A DNA stretch of 43,510 nt from Candidatus Poribacteria bacterium. GTDB taxonomy: Bacteria; Poribacteria; WGA-4E; JAJDTR01. This document shows, piece by piece, positions 8,704-17,934 of the stretch. A program made the translations under genes and the position numbers. The notes under the pieces are model-generated. The model saw only the letters and a list, made by a program, of their open reading frames with translations. It was not told the DNA's origin and did no database searches. Location of the stretch: positions 1 to 43,510 of the forward strand of contig JAJDTR010000120.1 of NCBI GenBank assembly GCA_022827055.1, in the 5' to 3' direction. Numbering within the stretch: the stretch's first letter is position 1; every line of letters starts with the position of its first letter.

Positions 8704-8803
8704 AAGAATCCAAACATACTCGACATGACATGCTTGAGTCCATATCTCTTAACGTAGTTTTACTGGAATTGAAACTGAAGGTTATCATTGGGAGGAGCGC
8801 ACC

Positions 8804-9634
8804 ATGCTCATGTTCGATTTTCTGCGAACCATCAATCCAGACCTCAATCCGACAGAAGCTAAACTGCACCTCGCAACTTGGAATGGAGTGGAACAGCCGA
8901 TTGATGTCTATCTTGCCGGTAACTTCAGCGACTGGCAACGTTGGCAAAATGCCAAGAATTTTGAGCGTGGGTTTGTAATCTCCCTGATTGACATACCGCA
9001 CCAAAAAGACAAATGGCTCTTCGCGGGTGTCTATCGCACCAACGGTTCAGAGTGGAAATATTCGGACGAATACAAAAAGCACTATAACTGGTATGAATTA
9101 ACCGAAGAACAAACATATAAAGAAATGAACGGACGGCTCGTTGTCACGTTCGCCAGACCGGGGCGGGCTTCCTACCTACTCGCCGAGAAGTGGAGCCATC
9201 GGATTTTACTCAGCGAGATATACGCTGAAAGGCAATCCATCGGTGAATTTCCGGGCTTCAAAGCCGTTAACCTCACAAAGGCACAACTCGATCTTATCGT
9301 GCAGAAATCGCCTGAATCGTGGTACACCGCACTCTCTAATGTGGCAGGGGTATATCTAATTTCCGATACCGTAACCGGAAAGTTTTACGTCGGCAGCGCC
9401 TACGGCGAAGGCGGAATCTGGCACCGCTGGTCCGAATATGCAAACAACGGACACGGAGGAAACGTGGAACTCAAAAAGCTGCTTGCCGATGAGGGAAGAA
9501 GATATGCCGAGAACTTTCGCTATTCCATCCTTGAGATAGCAGATCTGCACGACACCCAAGACAATATTCTTCGGCGAGAATCCCACTGGAAGGACATTTT
9601 AATGTCTCGCATCTACGGGTTAAACGCAAACTAA
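8804..9634 (+). CDS. GIY-YIG nuclease-family protein with long N-terminal domain
   Basis: The C-terminal ~100 residues carry a GIY-YIG domain: GVY (182-184), YVG (195-197), an Arg at about 208 in WHRWSEY, and the catalytic Glu at about 259 in RRESHWK. These features fit a single-strand or nicking endonuclease. The first ~175 residues form a separate domain of unknown function rich in aromatic residues (WNGVEQPIDVYLAGN, KWLFAGVYR), perhaps a DNA-recognition module. GGGAGGAG at 8790-8797 ahead of the ATG at 8804 fixes the start. It has no obvious partner gene; a stand-alone restriction or homing-like enzyme is possible. Confidence 0.85.
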   Translation: MLMFDFLRTINPDLNPTEAKLHLATWNGVEQPIDVYLAGNFSDWQRWQNAKNFERGFVISLIDIPHQKDKWLFAGVYRTNGSEWKYSDEYKKHYNWYELTEEQTYKEMNGRLVVTFARPGRASYLLAEKWSHRILLSEIYAERQSIGEFPGFKAVNLTKAQLDLIVQKSPESWYTALSNVAGVYLISDTVTGKFYVGSAYGEGGIWHRWSEYANNGHGGNVELKKLLADEGRRYAENFRYSILEIADLHDTQDNILRRESHWKDILMSRIYGLNAN

Positions 9635-9978
9635 GAGCTAATCGAAAAAGAAAATGGACCAACCACTAGCCTGCTTCTCGTTTTTGGGCCGGGCGCGCAC
9701 ACATCTGACTTTCAACAAAGTAAATATTTCATGATTGAAAGAATACCAATTTTCCAGGCTTGATGAGACCTATAGCTCATCCCCGATAGAGTTCCCGTAA
9801 GATTCCCATCGCGCCCCGTCTTGCAACACCGAACCCAATACGTTATCTGCATATCGCTGAAAACCATTGCAGACTATTTCAATGGATTACCAAAAAGACC
9901 AAATTGTTGGAGTCCCGGTTACTCCGGTATACAGAGTCGAGTTGAGCAAACGATGTGTTTTCTTATTGTGGAGAGAAA
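9635..9978. other. Intergenic region before rtcB
   Basis: No coding sequence is apparent over 344 bases. A small hairpin with arms 9762-9767 and 9776-9781 and an eight-base loop lies here. I see no convincing sigma70 promoter or terminator. Confidence 0.4.
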
Positions 9979-11442
9979 ATGAAGAACGTGGAAAAAGAGA
10001 TACCATTAAACAAAATTGACGACTATCGCTGGCGCATTCCGAAAAGCTATCAGAAAGGAATGCGCGTCGATGGAATCGTCTACGCAAACGAAAAGCTTCT
10101 CCGACTCGCCAAGAGCGATGAAGCGCTGCAACAGGTCGCGAACGTGGCGCATCTCCCAGGTATCGTCGGGCACTCGCTTGCTATGCCGGATTTGCATTGG
10201 GGATACGGTTTTGTAATCGGCGGTGTCGCTGCCACGGATCCGCATGCGGATGGTGTTGTGTCGCCCGGTGGAATAGGGTACGACCTCAATTGCGGCGTGC
10301 GCCTGATTCGCACGAACATAAAGGCATCCCAATTGAAAGGTAGGACTCGAAACCTCGTAAATAAGCTTTTTGAGAATATCCCCTGCGGCGTGGGTTCTAC
10401 TGGCAAGATTCGCCTCTCGATTCGAGAAGAACAGGAGATGCTAGAAAAGGGTTCCCGTTGGGCGATCGAACGGGAATACGGTTCACCGGAAGATTTGGGA
10501 TTCACGGAAGCGAACGGACGTCTCGCGTCTGCCGATGCGACCGCCGCGAGCAAACGTGCCCTGGAGCGCGGCAAGAACCAGCTTGGTACACTCGGCTCGG
10601 GGAATCACTTTCTGGAAATGCAGGTGGTAGACCGCATCCTATACCGGGAGGCGGCGGATGCCATGGGCTTGACTGAAGGGCAAGTTTGTGTGATGATCCA
10701 CACCGGATCTCGGGGCTTTGGCTATCAGGTGTGCGATGAACATGTCAAGACCTGGGTCAAGGTTGCGCAAAAGTACGGCATTGACCTCCCTGACCGTCAA
10801 CTGGCGGCTGCGCCGATAAAATCGCCGGAAGGGCAGGACTATCTCGCCGCCATGGCATGCGGGGCAAACTATGCGTGGAATAATCGACAGTGCATCACCC
10901 ACTGGGTGCGGCAGGTGTTCATGGATTTCTTCAATACCAGTCAAAACGAGTTAGGATTGGAATTGGTGTACGATGTGGCACACAACATCGGCAAGTTTGA
11001 GAAACACCGGATTGGCGAGGTTGAGAAGGAACTGTTTGTACATCGAAAAGGGGCAACACGCGCCTTCCCGGCGGGGCACCCGGAAATTCCCGAGAAGTAC
11101 GAGAAGATTGGCCAGCCTGTTCTGATTCCCGGCGATATGGGAACGGCGTCCTATGTGCTCGTGGGAAGCCCGGCAGCGATGGAACAAACTTGGGGCACAA
11201 CGTGCCACGGTGCGGGGAGAATGCTGTCTCGTCGGAAGGCCATTGAAGCGACAAAAGGGAGGGCAATTGACAAGGACCTTGAAAAACAGGGCATCTTTGT
11301 GCGTGCCGAAGGTCGTCGAACCCTGCACGAGGAGGTACCGGAAGCCTACAAAGATGTCGATGAAGTTGTCAAAGTGGTTGATGCAGCCGGGCTTTCACGA
11401 CGGGTTGCTCGGCTGCGTCCGATTGGCGTAATCAAGGGATAA
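9979..11442 (+). CDS. rtcB: RNA-splicing ligase RtcB
   Basis: RtcB joins 2',3'-cyclic phosphate and 5'-OH RNA ends using GTP and manganese, in RNA repair or tRNA splicing. From the ATG at 9979, which follows GTGGAGAG, the protein has 487 residues. The metal and nucleotide residues are intact: Asp102 and Cys105 in YDLNCGVR, His210 in GSGNHF, His241 in MIHTGSRG, His335 in YDVAHN, and His410 in CHGAGR, which would take the guanylate. An ATG at 9955 gives eight extra residues without an equally good ribosome-binding site. No archease or rtcA gene is nearby. The stop lies eight bases from that of the convergent msrP. Confidence 0.96.
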   Translation: MKNVEKEIPLNKIDDYRWRIPKSYQKGMRVDGIVYANEKLLRLAKSDEALQQVANVAHLPGIVGHSLAMPDLHWGYGFVIGGVAATDPHADGVVSPGGIGYDLNCGVRLIRTNIKASQLKGRTRNLVNKLFENIPCGVGSTGKIRLSIREEQEMLEKGSRWAIEREYGSPEDLGFTEANGRLASADATAASKRALERGKNQLGTLGSGNHFLEMQVVDRILYREAADAMGLTEGQVCVMIHTGSRGFGYQVCDEHVKTWVKVAQKYGIDLPDRQLAAAPIKSPEGQDYLAAMACGANYAWNNRQCITHWVRQVFMDFFNTSQNELGLELVYDVAHNIGKFEKHRIGEVEKELFVHRKGATRAFPAGHPEIPEKYEKIGQPVLIPGDMGTASYVLVGSPAAMEQTWGTTCHGAGRMLSRRKAIEATKGRAIDKDLEKQGIFVRAEGRRTLHEEVPEAYKDVDEVVKVVDAAGLSRRVARLRPIGVIKG

Positions 11443-11450
11443 TCGCCCGA

Positions 11451-12413
11451 TTACGTCTTGTAGAGGTGGGTTACGTAACTTTGATACCCGTTGAACATGT
11501 CTGTCGATCGGCGCTCGCCGGTGCCAATCATTCGTTCCATTGCTTGCGACCAACGCGGATGCGGAACGGTCGGATTCACATTCGCCCAAAAGTCGTATTC
11601 TCGCGGCGCTAGTGTGTTCCAGAAGGTGCGCGGTTTACGACTGGTGAATTCGATACTGACAATCGACTTGATGCTCTTGAAACCGTATTTCCACGGTACA
11701 ACTAAGCGGATAGGGGCACCGTGTTGTTTCGGGAGAACATGTCCGTAAATACCTGTGACAAGTAAGGTAAGATCGTTCATCGCTTCCTCAATGGTCAACC
11801 CCTCAAAGTAGGGCCACGGTAGCCGTCCTTGCTTCTGCTGGGGAGCTTCGTTCGGACGCAGGAACGTCAGCATTTTCACGTATTTCGCGGAAGACTTCGG
11901 CTGCACCAGATTGACCAACTCCTTCATGGGGAAGCCGATCCACGGTACCACCATCGCCCACGCTTCGACACAGCGAAAGCGGTAGATTCGCTCCTCAAGG
12001 GACATTTTCTTGACGAGGTCGCTGAGGTCGACCGTCATCGGATTCTCCACCAAGCCGCCGACTTCGATTTCCCACGGCCGTGTCTGAAACTTATCCACCA
12101 GTTTCCATACCCGGTCTTTGGTGGTCGTAAATTCATAGAAATTGTTGTAGGAAGCGGCGACAACCTCATCGGTCAATTCGGCATTCACGACAAAGTTTTC
12201 ATTGTGCGGTGCGTCAATTTTCTGCGCTTGCGAATCCTTAAGTTGCTCCTCCACACCCTTTCCCTTTGCCCAAGCGCAACCGTTCATCAAAGTCAGTGCC
12301 CCAGCCCCCGCCAAGCCCATATTCTGTATAAACTTTCGCCGGCTCACATAATCCGATTCCGGTGTGACCTGGTTTTCGGGAATCTCCCATCCCTTGGGAA
12401 TCTTAATCAGCAT
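11451..12413 (-). CDS. msrP: Protein-methionine-sulfoxide reductase catalytic subunit MsrP (YedY)
   Basis: A periplasmic molybdopterin enzyme that reduces oxidised methionines in envelope proteins. The start at 12413 gives a 320-residue protein beginning MLIKIPKG, as family members do; a TTG at 12425 would add four residues. A twin-arginine signal (SRRKF at 24-28, then a small hydrophobic stretch ending near GCAWA) directs folded export. The molybdenum ligand is Cys148 in RFRCVEAWAM. The usual membrane haem partner MsrQ is not adjacent, so electrons must come from a distant or different partner. A tatA gene lies at 30471. Confidence 0.94.
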   Translation of the reverse strand: MLIKIPKGWEIPENQVTPESDYVSRRKFIQNMGLAGAGALTLMNGCAWAKGKGVEEQLKDSQAQKIDAPHNENFVVNAELTDEVVAASYNNFYEFTTTKDRVWKLVDKFQTRPWEIEVGGLVENPMTVDLSDLVKKMSLEERIYRFRCVEAWAMVVPWIGFPMKELVNLVQPKSSAKYVKMLTFLRPNEAPQQKQGRLPWPYFEGLTIEEAMNDLTLLVTGIYGHVLPKQHGAPIRLVVPWKYGFKSIKSIVSIEFTSRKPRTFWNTLAPREYDFWANVNPTVPHPRWSQAMERMIGTGERRSTDMFNGYQSYVTHLYKT

Positions 12414-12729
12414 AATTCGATCCAACCTTTCCTAAAAGTACATGAGACAATTCTCGGCATACCGTCGAGTCCCTGTGTTCTCGCACACGTCTACACACGC
12501 TTGACGTAAGAATGTTCCTGGAGTCGATTCGGTTTCACCATCAACCTTCGTTCATCCGTCGATTCTATAAAATGACCTTTAGTAGTCGGAATATAGCATG
12601 CGGATAACTCCGATATAGGGTCATGAGATTTGTTTGACAGAGCACCATTAACAAGGTACTATTTTCGGCTGATATCAACACTAAGTTCTAATGACATGAT
12701 AACATCTGTCAACAGCAAAGGAGTAACCT
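12414..12729. other. Divergent intergenic region between msrP and the binding-protein gene
   Basis: This 316-base gap separates two divergent genes. It holds the rightward promoter listed at 12634-12662. No convincing leftward promoter for msrP was found, and no small gene is apparent. Confidence 0.4.
12634..12662 (+). promoter_or_regulatory. Sigma70-like promoter for the solute-binding protein gene
   Basis: A consensus TTGACA (12634-12639) is followed after exactly 17 bases by TACTAT (12657-12662). The start codon is 67 bases further on, with AAAGGAG just ahead of it. This is the strongest promoter seen in the window. Confidence 0.65.
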
Positions 12730-14307
12730 ATGAGAGAACGCCTGCCGGCACTTATAACTTTGGTTCTATTGGTTTCTGTCTATACGGTAAACGGTTCCGC
12801 GAGCACACCTGTCATTGGAGGTACGCTAATTTTCGGTCGTGGCGGGGATTCCGTAGGGTTGGACCCGGCGCATGAAGAAGATGGCGAATCCTTCAAAGTG
12901 TGCGAAAACATCTACGACACATTGGTACAATATCAGGATGAAAGCACGGAGGTTGAGCCCGCCCTAGCCGAATCGTGGGAATCGTCGGTTGATGGTCTGA
13001 CATGGACATTCCACCTGCGAAAAGGCGTAGAGTTTCACGACGGTACAGAATTCAATGCAGATGCGGTGTTGTTCTCATTGAACCGTCAACATGATCCGAA
13101 TCACCCCTTCCACAACGTCGGCGGCACGCCCATATACTGGTCGTACACCGGGTTGGCGAAAATCGTTGAGAAGATTGTCGCCTTGGACGACTATACTGTT
13201 CAGATAAACCTCAATCAGCCCTACGCACCCTTCATTGCTACGTTAGCCATGGGGCCGTTCGCGATTGTCAGCCCAAGCGCGGTAAAAAAGTGGGGCGAGG
13301 ACTACACCAATCACCCCGTTGGAACCGGCGCTTTCAAGTTTGTGCGCTGGGATCGGGGAGATAAAGTCGTTCTTGAAGTGAACAAGGATTACTGGGGCGG
13401 GCGCCCCCATCTGGACCGTATCATTTTCCGATCCATTCCGGACAATTCCGTGCGGCTCATTGAATTGCAGAACGGCAGCATTGATATAATGGAGTTCCCC
13501 AATCCCGATGACCTGCCCCAAATTCGAGAGGATCCGAACCTTAATGTCGTGGAGGGACCCGGTATGAATGTCGGCTACCTCGCGTTTAATATGGACAAGA
13601 AACCGTTGAATAACCTCAAGGTTCGTTTGGCAATCAACCACGCCATAAACAAGCCGGCGATTGTCGAACATCTCTATCAAGGCATGGGTATTCCCGCCAA
13701 GAATCCCATTCCACCGACGATGTGGGGGTACGATGATGGGATTGAGGATTACGCCTACGATCCGGAGAGGGCAAAACAACTGTTGGCGGAAGCCGGTTAT
13801 CCGGACGGCTTTACGACGACCTTGTGGGCATTGCCGGTGCCGAGGCCCTATATCCCCGACGGTCGAGCGCTAGCCGAGGTTATGCAGTCTGATCTGCGGC
13901 GCGTCGGAATTGAGGCGAAGATCGTGACCTTCGACTGGGGCACATACCTCGAAAAAACGAAATACGGCGAGCACGACATCGCCATGCTGGGTTGGTCGGC
14001 AGATCTCGGCGATCCCGACAACTTCTTCTACTACCTCTTGAGCAAATCCGCAGCCGAAAAACCGGCGGGCAACATCTCTTTCTATCGAAGCGACGCCATG
14101 CAGAATGTCCTCGATCAGGCAAGGTCAATCACCGACCGCGAAAATCGGATTGAACTGTACAAAAAGGCGCAGGAAATCTTCCATAACGATGTTCCGTGGG
14201 CTCCAATCGCGCATTCCAAGAAAGCGGTGATTACCAACAAGCGGGTGAAGAATCTGAAGTTGCATCCGACGCTGTGGCGGTACTTCAAGCAAATTTGGCT
14301 TGAGTGA
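12730..14307 (+). CDS. Peptide/nickel-type ABC transporter substrate-binding protein (SBP family 5)
   Basis: A 525-residue periplasmic binding protein. An N-terminal signal (hydrophobic core LITLVLLVSVY) ends near NGSAS, with no lipobox Cys, so it is a soluble secreted form. The mature part shows family-5 landmarks: GGDSVGLDPAHEED, LAESWESSVDGLTWTFHLR, GTGAFKFVRWDRGD, LAFNMDKKPLNNLKVR and AGYPDGF. Ligands of this family include peptides, opines and nickel complexes; the sequence alone does not say which. No permease or ATPase gene is nearby, so this is an orphan receptor. A strong promoter and ribosome-binding site suggest good expression. Confidence 0.92.
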   Translation: MRERLPALITLVLLVSVYTVNGSASTPVIGGTLIFGRGGDSVGLDPAHEEDGESFKVCENIYDTLVQYQDESTEVEPALAESWESSVDGLTWTFHLRKGVEFHDGTEFNADAVLFSLNRQHDPNHPFHNVGGTPIYWSYTGLAKIVEKIVALDDYTVQINLNQPYAPFIATLAMGPFAIVSPSAVKKWGEDYTNHPVGTGAFKFVRWDRGDKVVLEVNKDYWGGRPHLDRIIFRSIPDNSVRLIELQNGSIDIMEFPNPDDLPQIREDPNLNVVEGPGMNVGYLAFNMDKKPLNNLKVRLAINHAINKPAIVEHLYQGMGIPAKNPIPPTMWGYDDGIEDYAYDPERAKQLLAEAGYPDGFTTTLWALPVPRPYIPDGRALAEVMQSDLRRVGIEAKIVTFDWGTYLEKTKYGEHDIAMLGWSADLGDPDNFFYYLLSKSAAEKPAGNISFYRSDAMQNVLDQARSITDRENRIELYKKAQEIFHNDVPWAPIAHSKKAVITNKRVKNLKLHPTLWRYFKQIWLE

Positions 14308-14390
14308 AGGGAGGCAGTTGTGAGTGCAATATCCACAGCAAATTCGTTTGGGGACGATTCTATGAACGCACACTTTGCAACAGTAACGAG

Positions 14391-14795
14391 CTACTCCAGT
14401 TTATGGTTCTCAAGTAAATGTTTGTGCTCAGAAATGTACTCAAGACCCAACTTAGTTATGAAGTAACTAGGGCCGCCCGTGACTACATGATATGTTGCAG
14501 TATGGTGTGGTTTTTGTGCGATATATGCTTTACCCAACAACCACTGCCAAGCCTCCATGAGTGCAAATAGAATCTCATCATATTCAGAATCGGGCCGAGG
14601 CCGGCGCCCAGTATACCTATCGAATTTTCCTTTATCAATAGCCTCAACTAGCTTTTCAATATCAACAATGCTCAAAGGATATATATCAGATTCACCCTCT
14701 AAAGCCAGCAGGAAATGCCGTGCTAACACTTCTGTCTTAATCGTTGTCGCATTTTCAACAGAAATCAACTCAAAAAGCCTGTTAAGCGGATTCAT
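14391..14795 (-). CDS. Hypothetical protein, last gene of the defence island
   Basis: The 134-residue product is not recognised with confidence. It has a helical N-terminal half (residues about 1-57), a basic/Pro patch (GRRPRPDSEYDE), then ALMEAWQWLLGKAYIAQKP, and closes with GGPSYFITKLGLEYI. That latter pattern resembles the winged-helix tail seen in some small proteins near restriction systems (TIGR02391-like), as a weak inference. It follows the Res gene after 35 bases on the same strand, so it is probably cotranscribed. It is AT-richer by eye than the flanking metabolic genes. Confidence 0.6.
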   Translation of the reverse strand: MNPLNRLFELISVENATTIKTEVLARHFLLALEGESDIYPLSIVDIEKLVEAIDKGKFDRYTGRRPRPDSEYDEILFALMEAWQWLLGKAYIAQKPHHTATYHVVTGGPSYFITKLGLEYISEHKHLLENHKLE

Positions 14796-14830
14796 CTCAA
14801 AATCTCACGCGTTTGATTTTTCGTAACCAT

Positions 14831-17368
14831 TTACGTCAGTTGCGCCGATATCTCCGGAAACTGGTTCTCATTGAACACCAATCGAAATACGCCTTTTAAC
14901 GCAGACCCTTCCCGTACCTTCAGCGTGCCGGCATTGTTAAATGCGCCTTGAAGCGTGTCCAATACCTTTCGTTTGTACTCGGTATCGGTGTTGCCGCCAA
15001 GATGTTCGCCCTTGGTGTCAACAATCAACACGCGCTTACCATCTATGTCCCCGGTTGTCATCGCAACGAAGTCGGGGTAGATGCGTCCCTGTTTCCAGCC
15101 TTGCAAATAGTACTCTCCCTGTTGACGCGCCGCCACGCGATGCCACCATCGCAACGCTTTCTCTTCATCAAGATAGCAGGCAAATCTTTTTTCCAACTCG
15201 CTATCGAACTCCCGCTCAAATACCGGTTCAAACAGAGTTAGTTGCACAGGCTTATAGTCCCTCAACAGCGGTTGGTCATTGGGACCAATCTGTATTACGT
15301 AGTCACGCACCATGCAGTAATTCGGCTGCTCTGTCTCCAAGTCGAAGCGGATTTCACCCCGATCCAATTTTCGACGAAAAACCGCCTCTGCCTGCGACTC
15401 CACATTGTCTTTTACGTGATTTCGTAACAAGTGCGCCAAGTAGACACGGCGGTCGTAGATGTCCTCCTCACTCTCGTCGCCTTGTTTAAGGCGCTCAATC
15501 AGTTGCTGCACGATTCGAGCCGCGTGCCACGGATTTGGGACAGTGTCGGACAGATGGCGAGTGAAACTGGATATTCTAACTGTCTTGTCAATCTCCACGT
15601 CTTGGTCGGCGTGATACTTGGGAGGCTTTTCATCCAAATCAACCGTTGCCGATTGCCATTTAACACTCTGTGACGCAGAGTTGCGCGGGTCGGGTGGTCT
15701 AATAGCTGACCAGTCGACATGCGGCAGGATGTGACGCTGGTAATCGAGCTCAATCCAATCCTCGCCATTTTTGTGAAGCACCAACGGCAGGAAAATGTTC
15801 TCACCCTGAAATTTAGTGCGTCGTTCCACGGTGCGCGATCTCACTTCTCCTGCGTCTAGGGTTCCCGAAGCGTTCATCACTTCGTCCCCCAAGCCCGTGA
15901 GCCCTTCCGCTTCTAACCCGTTTTTGACCTGTTGGACCACCGTACCCACCTCAGCGTTATTGCAATAAACATAACACTGATCCAGCGATTCCCTTCCGGT
16001 GAGTTGAGCATGCGGTTGTCGCATCACCCGCCCCACAAGTTGCGTTATCGCTCGTTGCGCTTGGGTATTGTCCAACATCACCAACAAATAAGCGAACGGG
16101 CAGTCCCAACCCTCCATCAGTGCTGATTTCGTGATTATCCATTTCACCGTCGAATATTCGGAGAGAAGGTCTTCCCTGCCAAGCTCATCATTTTCGGCTG
16201 ATTTCACGCGAATGGCATCCGAGGGCACGTTCAGGTTTTGTATGAGATACTCCCGCACATCCTCGGCGTGGATATTCTCCCCATCTCTCTGATCTCTTCC
16301 CGTTCGCTCAACCCGCACAACGGCGATTGGGCGGATATAACGTCCCGTATTACTCTCAAACGACTTGGCTTCGGCATCAAGGCGATCCAGCTCTTCCACC
16401 GCATGGTTCAAGGTCAAACTCCACTCCGCATTCGGAAATGATGTCACCTGCACCGGCAACTTAATCATCTCCTCTTTCTTCAGATCGGGACCTTCGATGT
16501 CAACTAGCAAATTACTTATGCCTTGGTTAGGTGTCGCGGAGAGTTCGATAACCAGACGCGGATCAAGGCGGTTAATGGAACGAGCAAATTCCACGTTGGC
16601 AGCCCTGCTTCTTGAGCCATACGCTTTGTGCGCCTCGTCGAGCACTACCACAGGACGGATTATCTTAAAGACGTTAAACAGACTCTGTTTGACTGGCCCC
16701 TCATCAGAGTGGCACTCCAAATCTGGATATTCGATTAACAGGCGGGCATCGCCGAGTGCAACATCAAGGTCGGGGAAGAAACTCGGGTAACGCCCCGAAT
16801 CCCGGAACATCCGCAGAAACTCTTTGCCCTTTTGTCGGTTGGTTGCCGGCAACATCAGTAACATGACGCACAGATAGTTGGCGATGTCGTCTCGGTTGAA
16901 TGGGTCGTCTTTTTCCAACATTTTTACTCTGCCGGCGCTTGCGCGTTCTAAGGTTTGGCGGTAAGGGTGTTCCCGATTCCAGAGCGCCGCTTTGGTTTGC
17001 GCGTAGATTGCCTTGGTCGGCACAATCCACAATGTTAGCCCGGTTTGTCGATTGAGACGTTCCAGAGCGGAAGCCGCGAGTAGGGTTTTGCCGCCGCCTG
17101 TCGGGACTTTGAAGCAGATATGCGGGATTGGACGATTTGCCTCGTCGATACGGTCAACGTATCCGCCCGCAGTGTGCGCAACACTGCCGTTCTTTTGCAG
17201 TTTTTCCCATGCTGTTTTGGGATAGTTCCGCACGGCGTCGGGTATATCCAACCCGGTCTGATTTAACGCCTCAATCGCGGCTTCTGATTGCTGTCGCGCC
17301 TCTCGAAGCATCTCTAACCACTGGGTGAAAGCGTCAAGCGAGCGGCTCTGGTAGGTTTTTAATTCCAT
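14831..17368 (-). CDS. Type III restriction enzyme Res-like DEAD/DEAH helicase-nuclease
   Basis: The ATP-dependent translocase/restriction subunit, 845 residues. Superfamily-2 motifs run in order: PTGGGKT (89-95), DEAH (244-247), SATP (277-280), then EGWDCP and QLVGRVMRQP in the second RecA fold. The C-terminus carries a PD-(D/E)xK-type nuclease: Asp766 in YPDF, then Asp784-Thr-Lys786. Motifs appear intact. It normally works with a Mod methyltransferase, and a Mod-type gene is upstream at 22475-24160, but a STAND and a PIN gene lie between. No Shine-Dalgarno sequence is evident. A 12-base palindrome is 78 bases upstream. Confidence 0.88.
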   Translation of the reverse strand: MELKTYQSRSLDAFTQWLEMLREARQQSEAAIEALNQTGLDIPDAVRNYPKTAWEKLQKNGSVAHTAGGYVDRIDEANRPIPHICFKVPTGGGKTLLAASALERLNRQTGLTLWIVPTKAIYAQTKAALWNREHPYRQTLERASAGRVKMLEKDDPFNRDDIANYLCVMLLMLPATNRQKGKEFLRMFRDSGRYPSFFPDLDVALGDARLLIEYPDLECHSDEGPVKQSLFNVFKIIRPVVVLDEAHKAYGSRSRAANVEFARSINRLDPRLVIELSATPNQGISNLLVDIEGPDLKKEEMIKLPVQVTSFPNAEWSLTLNHAVEELDRLDAEAKSFESNTGRYIRPIAVVRVERTGRDQRDGENIHAEDVREYLIQNLNVPSDAIRVKSAENDELGREDLLSEYSTVKWIITKSALMEGWDCPFAYLLVMLDNTQAQRAITQLVGRVMRQPHAQLTGRESLDQCYVYCNNAEVGTVVQQVKNGLEAEGLTGLGDEVMNASGTLDAGEVRSRTVERRTKFQGENIFLPLVLHKNGEDWIELDYQRHILPHVDWSAIRPPDPRNSASQSVKWQSATVDLDEKPPKYHADQDVEIDKTVRISSFTRHLSDTVPNPWHAARIVQQLIERLKQGDESEEDIYDRRVYLAHLLRNHVKDNVESQAEAVFRRKLDRGEIRFDLETEQPNYCMVRDYVIQIGPNDQPLLRDYKPVQLTLFEPVFEREFDSELEKRFACYLDEEKALRWWHRVAARQQGEYYLQGWKQGRIYPDFVAMTTGDIDGKRVLIVDTKGEHLGGNTDTEYKRKVLDTLQGAFNNAGTLKVREGSALKGVFRLVFNENQFPEISAQLT

Positions 17369-17445
17369 CGTGGTATCATTTTTTAAAGCGTTTGATAAGA
17401 TTGGAGATTATACCGGAAAGAAGATGAAACATAAATGTTCCGACG

Positions 17446-17457
17446 GCAAACGTTTGC
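17446..17457. promoter_or_regulatory. Perfect 12-base palindrome between PIN and res genes
   Basis: GCAAACGTTTGC is a perfect inverted repeat in the 149-base gap upstream of res. Symmetry, length and position fit a repressor operator, possibly letting res be controlled separately from the STAND-PIN pair. No regulator gene is adjacent. Confidence 0.35.
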
Positions 17458-17517
17458 TTCCAGTCAGACAGCCTATCCCCGTGTCGCCACATCCGGAACG
17501 ACATCCCTGCCCCCTTG

Positions 17518-17934
17518 TTAATTCACCCAATCTTCCAAACGCAATCCCCGCCCGGCTATTCTTTGGAAATCGGAATCAGAAGTAACTAGAATCGCATCAA
17601 GCACTAGAGCCGTTGCCGCAATCCAAAGATCACATTCATCTAACGGGGTTCCTTGTTGTTCAGTCGCAACTTTTATGTGTGCATAGGTTTCCTCAACATT
17701 TTCTGGCATTGGGTCACACGGAACTACAGAAAATACATCATTTGCCTTTTGCTGAAGATCGCGTCGTCTTTTTCCTTCAGGTAGACGAAAAATCCCAAAC
17801 AGAATTTCGCCCTTAACGATGGGACAAGTAAAAGGATAGTCTGATTGCGGTAGAAACCGAAAATGACGTTTGACCTGGGGCGAATCGTGCACGAGGAAAC
17901 TCAAGGTTGATGTATCTAGCAGGTACTTATTCAT
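17518..17934 (-). CDS. PIN-domain ribonuclease (VapC-like toxin)
   Basis: A 138-residue single PIN domain. The acidic metal-binding set is complete: Asp7 in YLLDTST, Glu43 in VKGEI, Asp102 in DECDLWIAA, and Asp120 with Asp122 in TSDSDF. VapC toxins of this type cut tRNA or rRNA. Its ATG overlaps the TGA of the preceding STAND gene (ATGA, 17934-17931), so translation is likely coupled. No separate vapB precedes it; the STAND C-terminus has an antitoxin-like tail in exactly that place. This arrangement suggests either an effector of the STAND protein or a toxin-antitoxin pair fused into it. Confidence 0.88.
   Translation of the reverse strand: MNKYLLDTSTLSFLVHDSPQVKRHFRFLPQSDYPFTCPIVKGEILFGIFRLPEGKRRRDLQQKANDVFSVVPCDPMPENVEETYAHIKVATEQQGTPLDECDLWIAATALVLDAILVTSDSDFQRIAGRGLRLEDWVN

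Noticed and set aside
10080..10574. Long open frame antisense to rtcB
   Set aside because: It is a shadow of the well-conserved RtcB reading frame and its product has a biased Arg/Ser/Pro composition.
11427..11455. Stem CGTAATC/GATTACG across the convergent rtcB and msrP ends as a bidirectional terminator
   Set aside because: The stem is only seven bases, lies partly in coding sequence and has no T-run on either side.
11829..12509. 226-residue open frame antisense to msrP
   Set aside because: msrP has a Tat signal and the molybdenum-ligand Cys on the opposite strand; the antisense product is rich in His and Arg without known motifs.
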